From assembly GCF_000143415.4 (NCBI RefSeq), contig NW_003314316.1, positions 186,001-250,000 on the forward strand: DNA of 64,000 nucleotides, written 5' to 3'. The notes under the pieces were generated by a model, which saw only the letters and a program-made list of their open reading frames with translations, ran no database searches and was not told where the DNA came from. The DNA comes from Selaginella moellendorffii (lineage: Eukaryota > Streptophyta > Lycopodiopsida > Selaginellales > Selaginellaceae). The position numbers and the translations under genes are program-made. Below are positions 11,346 through 22,574 of the stretch, one piece after another. How positions within the stretch are numbered: position 1 is the stretch's first letter; each line of letters begins with the position of its first letter.

Positions 11346-12987
11346 GCAAGCAGAGCTCTTGCTCTACAAACAGGTCCACGTCCTTTGAATCCACATAAAA
11401 ATGCTGACAAAAAAAAAGAGAGGTAAATCCGAGTGTGAGCTTCGTCTCCTCCCACGATCGTCTCGCATTCGGTGTAAATCAGCTAGAGAAGAAGATCAGG
11501 TAGGAGAGTTACAAGTAACACAGCGTGAGCAATAAACTTTGGTTTTGGATTAAATTGAGTGAGATTTGATTGTTTTTGTCAGCATCATGTCTTGGGTGAT
11601 TTTATTCTGATGCAGCGCGCGCTTTGAAACATCACGCTCGAGCAAACAGCTGTAACTTACAAACCGCATCCCAAATCTGTACGCACAGATTGAGTTTCTG
11701 TTGATCTGATTGGAATAAGCCTGGCATGCTATAAGTTGGGAAGAGAGAAACTCCAAAACAAAAGACATATGCAGAGTTCTTGCTCCTGACGGATTCTAGC
11801 TTCCATTTCCCTTCCAATCATCCAAAGTGTTGTTTTTTTCTCTTGAAACCATAGCACCAAATCTGCAAGATCTCCTTCCAAATGCCCATGAAAAAAATAT
11901 TGGGCCTTTCTTGGAGGTGATGGTCGCGTTACTACGACTTCCTCCACCTTTTGTATTTTCCCGTGTCAGGCAATAGCGAAGATTTGGTTGTACTTATCCT
12001 CGTTACAACACGAGGAACCCATGATTGACAGCAACTTGCAAACTCATTGGCACACTCAGCTCATCCGCGGCCAGGCCCCGCTCCTTGTTTGGAATTTCTA
12101 AGTTTCTAGTGGAGGGAAGCGTGTGATAACGCCATGATTCATCCACAGAGAGCAAAGAAATATATATGGCCATTCTCGCCGAAGTGCTCGGTGGGGGCCT
12201 GGCTTTCTCTGGGCATGGACGAGTGAGTAGTCATCTCCAACATATAGATGGCAAAGAGGTTAGAAGAGAAAAAAGAAGCAAACAGTACCGCAAACAAGCT
12301 TTCTATGCGTTGTTTGTAACAGTAAGCAATTGACCTTTGCTCCTGAAGCTTTGAAACTGATTTGAAAGAGTCGCGTCTCGTCGCGTCATTCATTCGCTCC
12401 ACATTGCACCGGTGTCAGCTTTGTTCTTCTCTCCCTGCACAAAAAATCTGATGATTCAGAGAACAAAGTGGCTTGCTATATTATCACAGCCATCATACCC
12501 AGCCGGAAGTGAGCCTCGAATATCATCCCCTCCCAATCCTAGTGACATCCATGCTCCAGATTCACCACGCTCCAAAAGCGATAAAGCAGCAAGCCACCAC
12601 GCGACGCTTCTCCTCCTAATCCTCCTCCGCCTGCGTGACACTTCTTAGCCTTAGCATGTAGTTCAAAGCTAAGAAAGAACAAAAGAGTTTCACTTACACT
12701 CGTCACTTCGCATGCACCTGACCTGTCCATTCTAAATCTTGAAATCTTTTTATATTTACCCCATTGACCACACACACTCCCTGTGCATGAATCTCATAAG
12801 CGAGCGAGTCAATGGTATCTACACACAGTGAACGCCTCACCTGTAAACAGGAGACCGCCTTGTTGAGAAAACAAAGAAAGAAAATCGCCTAAAAAGAAAC
12901 GAGGAATGTTGCTCTTACTTTGACGCCTTTTACCGTAGAAAACGTCGACAAGTCAGATCGCTCATGACGCAGAATAAGCCGCCCCAG
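11346..12987. other. Intergenic region between peptide and SPPL genes
   Basis: About 1.6 kb with several short open frames on both strands, none with recognisable domains or a consistent exon chain. It probably contains the two facing 3' UTRs, since the flanking genes converge here. Confidence 0.5.
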
Positions 12988-14768
12988 CTACAGCTGTGCC
13001 TTGTCATCGGGCGGCCTTTCATCTTTGTAGCTGAACAGGAGGGGGGCTTCCGACTTTGACAAGGCTGTCAGGATTGCGCTAGAGAGAAGACAAGGCACCA
13101 AATACAGCAGAGCGGGCTGGGCTGCACCAGAGACAGAGTTCGCCACTGCACACAAAGAAAGAGCACTTGTTTTGTAGCACAGACCAGGCCAGACCATAAC
13201 ACTTACCAACCGTGAGAGTCAGTCCAGCTACGTAAGCAATAACTGAGTTTGAAAAGTATGTCTTTTGTGGTGCTGTCGGGATTGTATTGTTCTGGAACCC
13301 GGCACACCTGGCTTGGTCGAACCGGAGCATAAGAGCTATAAGCAACCCTGGAGCAGCGATGTCACCCAGGCCCAGGATCGATTCAGGGTGTGCAACTTCC
13401 GCCTGGAATCATCTTTAACAAGAACAGATTAACGAACCGACTAGTTTTCATACCTTCCAGCTTGGAAACACGAGTTTAACAGGCCCATCAAAAGCTGACG
13501 AGGTCGCCACCTGATCCAGACTAAATTCAAGTTAAAACTCTTTTCTTGCAGAAATCTCGTTTAGAAAACGTACCGTGACCATCACATTGTCACCAAAAAT
13601 TTGAGAAGAACCAAAAACCCAAAAAACGTCATAGAACAGCAGCCCGCAAAGCATCACGGCAGCGGTACTGAAGCTGCGAGGAAACACCCCAGAGGTTCAG
13701 GAACACAGATTAAAAAATGTAGAACTGCTAGTCACCTTCCAACAGAAAGAAGTTGCAAGAGCTCGGTCACAATACATACTGCCATAAGATTGTTGAATGT
13801 GAAAGGTGCTCCGGGTTGCTTGCTGGCGTAAGCGACTCCAATTCCAGCTGCAAGAATTGTTCTAAGAACACAGCCAATAACTCGTGGAAAAAACTCATGG
13901 CCATACCAAGCAATGCAATAATGTCGGCCGCAGTGACGGTAAGGCAGACAGGTTTTCCTTTGTCCGAAGCAAGCCAAGATGGCACGTCTAGACAACAAAA
14001 GAATTATCAGCACAAAAAAATGTAAAAAAAAAACAAAACAAAATAAAGCACTTACTGATTCGGACTGGAAGTGAATCCAGACGCGGGAAGAGCAACTTGA
14101 GAGGATTGGTTAAGTTATTTGCCACGGCAAAAGCTCCAGCGCAGCTTAGATAGATCGAGATGAACGTACGTAGATCGAGCTCCGGGAAGAACCTCAAGAG
14201 GCAGTAAAAACCAAAGAGTGATATGGAGCACAACACAGGCGCGGCGAGGCCTTGCTTGAAAGAAACCTGTTGCGTTTGCTGCCTCGCTAAACTAAGAAGG
14301 AAACAATGCAATGCACCCCTTTAGAATAAAAGAGGATGAAAAGGGAGCAAAGAAATACAGACCTTCGGTGGCTTCCAACGTAGACTGTCCACAGCGACAG
14401 GGAAGTAAAATAGATCGCGGCCGACCACTCGAATCGAGGCAACAATGGCACAACTGGGACTGCAACGAGCAAAGCTCCATAGGCAGCCTACACGCAAACA
14501 AGAACGATAATCTCCTTAGAAAAAAGAACCTACAATCGGAGACACTGCTCAGTCTTACCAGCTCTTTCGTAGTCCTCCCCCATTGCCATCCCCTCAGCTC
14601 CAGCACGTCGCCATTGCCATCGCTAGTCGCCGCGCACACGAATCTCACCCCGCGTCGCTGGAATTGCCGAAGAATGTAACGCCGCTCGCGCTCCAGCCGA
14701 GCACCTCCGCTGGCTGCGACAGGGGAAGACGAGGTCGAGAAGAGCGCCAAGCTCAATGGCAACACCAT
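12988..14768 (-). CDS. Signal-peptide-peptidase-like intramembrane aspartyl protease
   Basis: Nine exons on the minus strand join in phase to 424 residues: 14768-14559, 14487-14363, 14291-14056, 13987-13907, 13847-13736, 13673-13574, 13510-13454, 13402-13207 and 13145-12988. The protein starts with a signal-like hydrophobic stretch and is strongly hydrophobic afterwards. All three GxGD-protease landmarks are visible: LLFYDVFWVFG (catalytic Asp about 270), ILGLGDIAAPGLLIAL (Asp about 321), and AAQPALLYLVP (PAL motif about 382-386). Family function: cleavage of signal-peptide remnants or other type II membrane segments in the ER or endomembranes. The FGSSQIFGDNVMV stretch after the first Asp is longer than I remember for canonical plant SPP, so an SPPL subtype is likelier; this is inference. 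Its start codon lies only about 20 bp from the AT-rich block, so its promoter must sit within or beside decayed repeat DNA. Confidence 0.9.
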
Positions 14769-15439
14769 AGCTGTTGACCTAAAATGATAACACTAAACTT
14801 TAAGTTCTGTTAATTTGCTGCTGTTTTTTTTTTTTTTAATGCAAGTTTTGGAGTGATATGGTATGTATTAGTAATAAATAAGCATAAATAATTAGAGAAA
14901 ATTTTAACTGTGTTACTAAAAAGTTATAAAATTCATGAATAAAATATCTAAAATAAATGAAGAAACATATGTTTGAAATATGCAAGGATTTTTTGTTATC
15001 ATAGCACATAAATATTTATTTAGAAAAACAGAAAATAGCAAAAAGTCACAACCAACAGATTAAGAATATCCTAAAATATGTGGATATTCTAAGTACACCA
15101 TATATATAGCTTAATATAATCCACTACTATAATCAGAAGGGGCTAGTATTTTAAGAGCAATTTTATTTTTGCACTAACTGCCACTATATTCTATAGTTCT
15201 ATAGCTAATACTCTAATTGTGTTTTTGTTAATATTGTTATTAGTCCCATATATCTTATTTTTCCATATTATAATTTACTTTTTGTTAAAATTAAGATTAC
15301 CATAATTGCAAGCCCCCAGGCTGGGTTATTTCACCTTCAGATCAAAGTTTTATGTCCATTGAATCCATAGAGTCCAATTAAAATACATATTTTGCAGCAA
15401 GACAACTTAGGTATCACTCTAAAATTCCCATTGATACAC

Positions 15440-15780
15440 ACTACTATCTGTTTTCTGAGTATCAAGATTATACTAAGCAATACTATAGCAAGCACAAAGC
15501 CTACTCCAGAAAAGGCAATTGACTTTATCATCAATATAAAATATCATTTGTTTTGTTTTGTGTGGCAAAGTTAATAACATATAACATAAAACCAAAGAAT
15601 AAGATACAACTAAACTAGGTAGGCGTTAAAATCAAGTTTTACACTCAAAGACCTTCTTTTTCTTTAATAATTGATTTGGACTAGGAGTGAATCTAGATTT
15701 ATACATGTTTTACATTAACATGTATAAATTGAAGGAAGAATCTCAAGAGGAAGTAAAAACTAGAAAGTGATATAAAAAAT
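15440..15780. pseudogene. Decayed copy of nearby gene-island sequences, including SPPL exon 3
   Basis: Two consecutive pieces match sequences outside the block. About 15440-15635 resembles 9757-9990 (shared runs such as TTTTCTGAGT, TTATACTAAGC, CATTTGTTTTGTGTGG). About 15667-15780 resembles 14052-14230, SPPL exon 3 and its border (TTTGGACTAGGAGTGAATC against TTCGGACTGGAAGTGAATC; TCAAGAGGAAGTAAAAAC against TCAAGAGGCAGTAAAAAC). Both run in the same order and orientation as the sources, with the 4 kb between missing. Most differences are C to T or G to A. Confidence 0.7.
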
Positions 15781-15993
15781 ACTTTTAGTGGCTTTTTTTT
15801 CCTAGTAGAGAGAGAGAGCTTTGTCCTTTGTCATATATGAATTAGGTGTAATGGAAAAAAGTTAAAGATTTAGCTTTATTAATTTTAATTTATAAGAGAG
15901 AAAGTATATAATAAATAATTTGCTACTATAAGTACTGGGAATAGGTATATTAATTGGGATTTAAACCCTTACTATTAGTGTATTACCTAACAA

Positions 15994-15994
<1 letters not shown>

Positions 15995-16061
<67 letters not shown>
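15995..16061. repeat. (AT)n microsatellite
   Basis: About 67 bp of uninterrupted alternating A and T, followed by a short (TG)n. Likely highly variable in length. Confidence 0.97.
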
Positions 16062-16063
<2 letters not shown>

Positions 16064-18597
16064 GTGTGTGTGATTTTCAAGAAATGCCTTATATATTTTT
16101 TGGTTTTCAGTGGAAATAATAACAATGATAAATATAACAGTATATATGCTCTCGTGACACATTACAACATCACATACTTATAAAATATTTTGTAAAGTGG
16201 TAAAGATAAAAATGGAAACACACAAGTACTATGGGTAATATTATAAAAAGAACATGTGGAAGTATATGAAATGAAAAGTGAAATGAAAACATGTTTATTT
16301 ATTAATTTTATAAAATATATAAATTTATATTATTGATAGAGAATAAACATCAATAATCTTGGCAAATCTAGTTAGCTCTGAAAGTCTTCTATAATTTAGC
16401 AATAATAAAGCTTTCTTGGTGTATATAAATGTCCACTTTAGGATTTTGGTATGAGGTGTTGATAAAGATGTAATATATATGCTTGCAAGGAGCATATACC
16501 TTCTCATGTTCTTTGTGCTTTGTAAACTCTAAATATATGTAAAAAGGAAAGTCTTGAATGACAATTGTGTACTTTCCACCTTTTATTGACTATATACTCC
16601 TTTGCAAACACAATGATGTACTTCATAAAAAGAATCTTATATTCAAGCATTTGAGCTAAACTTATTTTACTTTGCTTTTACTTAAAGATAGTACCAATAA
16701 ATTTAATGGCTTTACCTTTTCTTGCTAGCCTCTTGTGCATCTCTGTGAGAATAATTCACTCATGTCTCTAACTCTCTTCTCAAGATTAAAACCAAATTTC
16801 TCAAAGTTTTCAATTTCATTTGAGGTGAGTGCAACTCCATTAGTAATAGCCATTTTTTAGGTACTACATTAGCTAGCTTCTTCCACAGGTAGTAACTTTG
16901 CTGAGAGGTTAGCAACTAGAACTTTGACAACAACCGCAATTACTATAGTGTGGAAAGTTGCAATAGTGGTGGCTTACTAGCATTAGAACCAATTAGGCCA
17001 TCTAATTAGGCTGCCTATTGCATGCTTTAAGTCAATACCTTTGTCACATCTTCAAATTTAGTCACTATAATGTCTTCAAGATGCTTTGTTTAGTTGGCAT
17101 TGGTGTTGCAACAATACAGCCATTACCATCTCGGAAATTCTACTTGCTTTTGTTCCCCATAAAAACATGGGGCTAGAACAAAAACACACTTATCACCATA
17201 AATCTAAACTTAACATTTGCCCCTTGAAAACATCTTTACACATCTTATATTGGACTACATTTGGCATATTACCCATTACCTTGTCTCTTGCTACAGTAAA
17301 TGATTTTAACTTATTGTGATGCACTCTCTTCATCAGCCACTTGAAGTGGCTTCATCTGGAGGCAGTGTCTAGGAGTAAAATGGTACTCAATATTAAGCTT
17401 GTGAGAGCTTTTTACTCCAATGTCCATACCAACATCTTCACTAATAAAGGAAAAATGATGCTTTAAGTGGACAATCTTCATATCACCAATAAAAGCTCAA
17501 GGAGTGTACTCCATAGATGTGTTGTGGACCACTTCCTCAAGTACAATTGCCACTAATCGGGAGGGTGGAGTTAATTTTCTCTTCATCCTATCATATAACA
17601 TCTTAACATAAGGCTTTATTTTCATGTATCTTCCTTTCTCGAATGCCAATGCTTTTAAAGATTATTTTATAGTGCATATCAAATCTAATAAACACATTTA
17701 TATACAAACTTTTAAGGAGCTCAAGGAGAACATAAAAACCATGATGATTATAACTTTTCTTAGTAGTTTATATACTTGGTTTTAATCTTGGGAATAAGGT
17801 TTACATTGATAATATTTAAATTCTTGAAATATCAGTCTTGGAAATGGGGCTTCATAATCATAGCTTAGTTATAAATATAAAAGCTTCTAGAATTTAAATT
17901 ATTATATATACACATGCTCTATTGTTCTAATAAAAACCTACTTTGCTATGTATATATTCATTTTTACATAGGCCAATTTTCTAAGGAAATAAATTGCAAG
18001 GAAATATAGACCATATTATAGTGGCAAAGCACACTAGCCCACTGCCATTCTCTCATATGAGTTTACCTTTCAGTCTCGAAAATGTAGATAGAGTTGATTT
18101 TTTTATGTGATATTACTTTTAAGTTTTCAATAAATTTTGATTTCTTTTATTATTATTCCCAAACAACTCTCAAAAACTCTTATTAGGGATTCACCATATA
18201 AATTACAAATGTCATGGTTCTTAGTGCTTTCTGTTGTGTTATTCATTTTTTTATTTTTCTTGTTCTAGATTGTTATTTTAGAAATAATAAGAGCATTTCT
18301 ATCAATAGTGACAATGGTCTTCACTTTCACATATGGGTAATAATGATTAGGAGTGTAATATGGAAATTGTAGTAGTGAAACAAAATTAACATTCTCACAT
18401 TCTTTTAATCTAAAGCTCTTACTCATAGATTTTTTATTTCCTTACTTCCCATATTCTCAAGAACCCTAGAAAAATCTTTTGAATGAAAGAATAGTATGTA
18501 ATTATGTTGCAGATGTAAAACTAGTCAAAATATGAAGTAGTTAAATCAAAATATAACAATTCTAATAGTTACAGTAAAATAATATAGCTTTTTAATA

Positions 18598-19215
18598 TGT
18601 AAGCCATAAATTTTCTTTTTCAATTTCCTACCTTACTCATCTATCTGACCAACTTTTCTTTGGCATTAATTAAGTTCCCTTTCCAAGGTTCACACCTATT
18701 GTACCAGCTCCTACTTGGACATATTTAAATTCAACTACTCATTGCATGAATAACAATCTTAGCCATCCATCTATAAATTCTTAAATTTTCTCTTAATCCC
18801 CCTCTTTGAGTTAAAATAGGTTTAAGATTTAGCTACACTCTCTACAAGCACAAGAAGCTAAACATACTAACCATCTAGGTTCCTAACATTCCTTGATATA
18901 ACAAGATTTGATTATAAAACCCCCTAAATCCCAAGCCTTGGATGCATCTTTTACTTTAGAACCCTAAGGGGAAAACACCATAGCATAATGGCTCAGTATA
19001 GATACTTTTACTCCCCCACCTTCATCCCAAAGGGAAACCCAAGCTTTTTAGAAAAGAGTGAGGACTAATGAGTTGTATAGTAATCAAATGAGGCACCACT
19101 TTATATAAGTTGAGAGCACCATTGTTAGTTTCCTTTTTGGGAGTGAGAGTTACTCTTGAGCACTTCCTTGGGAGGCTCTAACATCAACTTAATTTGGAAG
19201 CATCATTAGAAAATT
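18598..19215 (-). repeat. 3' LTR of the chromovirus
   Basis: Begins TGTAAGCCATAAATTTTC on the plus strand and matches the copy starting at 25722 over about 600 bp (shared runs such as CCCAAGCCTTGGATGCAT, ACTCATTGCATGAATAA against ACTCATTACATAAGTAA, and TCTTGAGCAC). The right end is blurred by deletions. Confidence 0.75.
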
Positions 19216-19274
19216 CTTTTAAGACTAAGTCCTTAACCTCATAATCCTTACCATACTTTTAGACCCTCTGTAAG

Positions 19275-19920
19275 TGTAACATATGTGATTATCGGATGAG
19301 ATTTAAATATACTATCACCATGAATTTTTGGAATCTTGAGGGATAAATGGGGATAAAATAACTATTAAAGGCTTTTTTATTAAATAATTGCATTTTTTTC
19401 AGTTGATTTAAAGGAGAAAGATAGGGTGCACTATATGTGGTATCAAAGCAAATGGCATAAGTTCAATTCTCATTGATTAGTGGCTATTTAAAATATAATA
19501 TACCTTTGAAAAAGATATATTCCTACCTCTAAATTTAAAATTGTATATATTGGGCATCCAAGCGTATGTCCTTCCTCTTGTGAAGCATCCACAAATGAAG
19601 GTATCCACCATGGGACTGTGCTACAAGTAATTACCTAACATGGAATAACTAGTCTAGATAATAGAAAGATTGATAGATTTAGTGTGGAAATGGAGGTGTT
19701 AGTATCCCTTAGGTCAGTAAGGGTTGTTAGTCAAGTTAATGAGGACATGATATCTCTGAGCACATATGATCATCATGGGATGAAATTTAGATATAGTGTC
19801 ATTATGAATCTTTAGAACCTTAGGGGATAAATAGGGATAAAATAGCCACTAAAGGCTCTCTCATTAAGCAATTACCCTTTTTCCAATCGGCTTAAGTGGA
19901 GAGAAATAAGGTGTGCTATA
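19275..19920 (+). mobile_element. TRIM-like miniature LTR element 2
   Basis: Two direct repeats of about 160 bp (19275-19435 and 19757-19920) share runs such as GGGATAAATGGGGATAAAATA against GGGATAAATAGGGATAAAATA. Two bases after the first lies TGGTATCAAAGC (19438-19449), which resembles the initiator-Met tRNA primer-binding site. The 320-bp internal part has no coding capacity. The 5 bp before (GTAAG) and after (ATAAA) differ only by two G-to-A changes and may be a decayed target-site duplication. The terminal CA appears as TA. It is inserted between the chromovirus chromodomain and its 3' LTR. Confidence 0.6.
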
Positions 19921-20079
19921 ATAAACCCCTCCCCCACCCCCTTTTGAGCTTTTGCCCCATGATTTATATTATTTGGACTTGACTTTAGACTTGGTCTCAT
20001 CTAATTAACTTTTTATCATTTCAGTTGTGATTTTAGGGATCCTTTAGCATATGACACCTCGAGGAGCTAGTTTTTTACA

Positions 20080-20345
20080 ACTCCACCACCTATAGAAAAA
20101 ATTTATTACCCACATCAAACATATTTATTCAATTCTACAACTTATTGACAATGGCTTCGAAGGCATCCTTCAACTTAACAATATGCCTAAATTAGTGTCC
20201 TCAACTAAGAACTTATGACACTGAGATATAGATGTCTCTATACCCTTCATCTCACCTCACCCTAGTAAAATATTGGGACTTAAACCTAGTTTTGCTTTAC
20301 TAGAGGGTTAGGACTCGGATCTAACCTTCGTATAATATGTTTATG
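20080..20345. repeat. Copy of a dispersed repeat family
   Basis: Resembles sequences at about 30040-30170 and 30240-30420: shared pattern of GGCATCC, CAATATGCC, GGGACTxxAACC and GACTCGxAxCTAACCT. Flanking sequence near 20060-20110 also resembles 28890-28930 (ACAACTCCACCAC). Family unknown; probably the untranslated or terminal part of an LTR element. Confidence 0.5.
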
Positions 20346-21937
20346 AATTCAACATCCCTTTAAAGAATTAAGTGTTGCTCCTTACGTTTGGTCAACCTAA
20401 CTAAACCCATATTAATTAGTTTATTGTTGGTGTGCCATAGGACCCAACTTGGGACATTTCTCAATTTCTCAAATAAATGTCTTAATTGAACTTTATATGA
20501 GTATATAAAGTTTTACCTCATAGAAATTACTCACTAGATCTCATGCAATCACCAAATTCTCCTTTAATTTCTATGTTTCTTCACAAAATGGAAATTTTTT
20601 CCACTTCATATGAAACTTTTTCACCTCATATCCTTGTCACATGCTTTTGTAAAAATTGAGGATGGCTTTGACTTCATATTCATTTTCCTTGGATAACCTT
20701 GGGTAAGGGTTTTACTTGGTCTTTGTGAAGTAGATCCTCAAAGTATAACTTGAGTAAATTTATATGGAACACAAGGTGTATCTTCCCCATCTCCTGGAAA
20801 AGTCGAAAGCAGTAAGCCACCTTACCAATTCAAGCCTTGATTTTATAGAGCCCCACAAATCTATTTAAAGAACTTAAAATCACTTCATTCTAGGAATACA
20901 TGCACTTTACCTTTGAATTAATTTCTAGATAATCCCACTTGGTAATATTAAATTCTTGATGTTCAACCACACTTTCTCTCTAAGTCGGAACTCTATGTAT
21001 TTAGACTTTTGGTTTGCATATTTAATTTGCTTTTGTTAAGCCCATTCTAAACAATCCTTCATCAGATTCCAAATGTTGAATTTTTTTGCCATAAATGCCT
21101 CTACTACTAGTAACTTTCCATAGTACTTGGTTACACCAAGTTTTATAAGATTTTCAATAGTTTGTCTATTGATGACTTTTTATGGACTCACCCCAATATT
21201 CAAATGTGGTGAGTTGTTGTAATATATTTCTACAAGTCTTAAATGACTTATTCAATTAGTTTTGTTTCTTAAGACATAGCATTACAAATAATCCTCCAGT
21301 TGCCTATTCATCCTTTTTGTTTGCCCATCTATCAAGAAGTGTTATCACTATCATACTTGACTCAATACTTATTACCTGTCTATAGGTGATAGGTTGTACT
21401 ATTCTAAAAGAGTTCTCTCGAACGTGTTGGTGAAAATCTTATCTCAATATAAGATTATTTCTTTTAGCCTTTCCCACACTTGAATTACTTATTCAAAGGA
21501 CAACTTCACTACACCTTTTGCATCCACTTCTATTGTGATGGGTATGAAATATGTTATTTTAAAAAACTGATCCACCACCATGAATATCACATCATACCTT
21601 TAACTTGGGGGAAGTCCTATAATGAAGTCTATTGTAAGACATTTCCATGGACAATCAAGGATTGGAAGGCTTTGCAAAGCTTTATTACCCTTAGTCATAG
21701 CCTTCACTTGTTGATATTTGCCATATCTTGCAAAAAGTCCATCATAACACTCTTCTAAGGCCACTTTTCTTAGTTTCTCTTGTGGAATATACACCTTTAT
21801 TTGCTTATAATAAATGAGTTTATTGCATTCCATATAACCAGTATTTTCTTCCTTATGTGGCTTGCCTCTTTAGTAAGTATCTTGTGCCTCTAAGTTCCTT
21901 AGGAACATTTCTTGTGTTAGACTATTATCTTCATATG

Positions 21938-22574
21938 TGTAAGCTCCAGAATTTGGACTTCTCGGAAGTTACCCAACCTAATACTATTCAAACCCAAGGA
22001 TATTCAACCCTAAGTATCCCAAATAGGGTGCATTTTTTATTCATGGGCCCTTTCCCTCTATATTTGAATTCTAGGGACTGTCTTTCGAGTTGTTCCCTTC
22101 GGTTGTTTACAATCCACCATGCTTTTTTGCAAGTTCATGCCTTCGTGAATAGAAGTTGAGAGCCGCAGCTCTCCCAAGAGCCCCACTCTTTTGACACTTA
22201 TTCACACCCTCATGAACGAAAGCTGAGAGCCACAGCTCTCTCAAAAGCCCTGCTCTCTTGACACCTTCCCCTTGGGTCAAGCCTAGTGAGAGCAAATTAG
22301 ACCTGCCAGATGTCAATCAATATGTGGTGTGATTCCCCTAGCTAGCTAACAAAGTCGGACCCGAGACCCCTCTGATACCAAATGTAAGCTCTAGAATTTA
22401 GACTTCCCGGGAGGTCACCTAACCCAGTACTATTTAAACCCAAGGATGCTTAACCTTAAATCCCAAGACCCTTAACCAATTGGAAAAGGGGGTGCACTCT
22501 TATTCATGGGCCCTTTCCCTCTATATTTGAATCCCATAAACCGTCTCTTGAGTCATTCCCTTTGGTTGCTTACA
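21938..22574 (-). mobile_element. TRIM-like miniature LTR element 1
   Basis: Compact 637-bp element. Terminal direct repeats lie at 21938-22111 (174 bp) and 22383-22574 (192 bp). Each begins TGTAAGC; the second ends GCTTACA and the first ends TTTACA. On the minus strand the initiator-Met primer-binding site TGGTATCAGAG sits at 22380-22370, two bases from the repeat at 22383. A purine-rich tract lies next to the other repeat (about 22112-22128). Flanking 5-mers are ATATG (21933-21937) and ATATA (22575-22579), a target-site duplication with one G-to-A change. The internal 271 bp encode nothing and contain a 68-bp tandem repeat. It interrupts the chromovirus between RNase H and integrase, so it inserted later. 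Confidence 0.8.

Noticed and set aside
11550-12402. Several 60-90 residue minus-strand frames
   Set aside because: They do not form a phase-consistent exon chain and show no recognisable motif.
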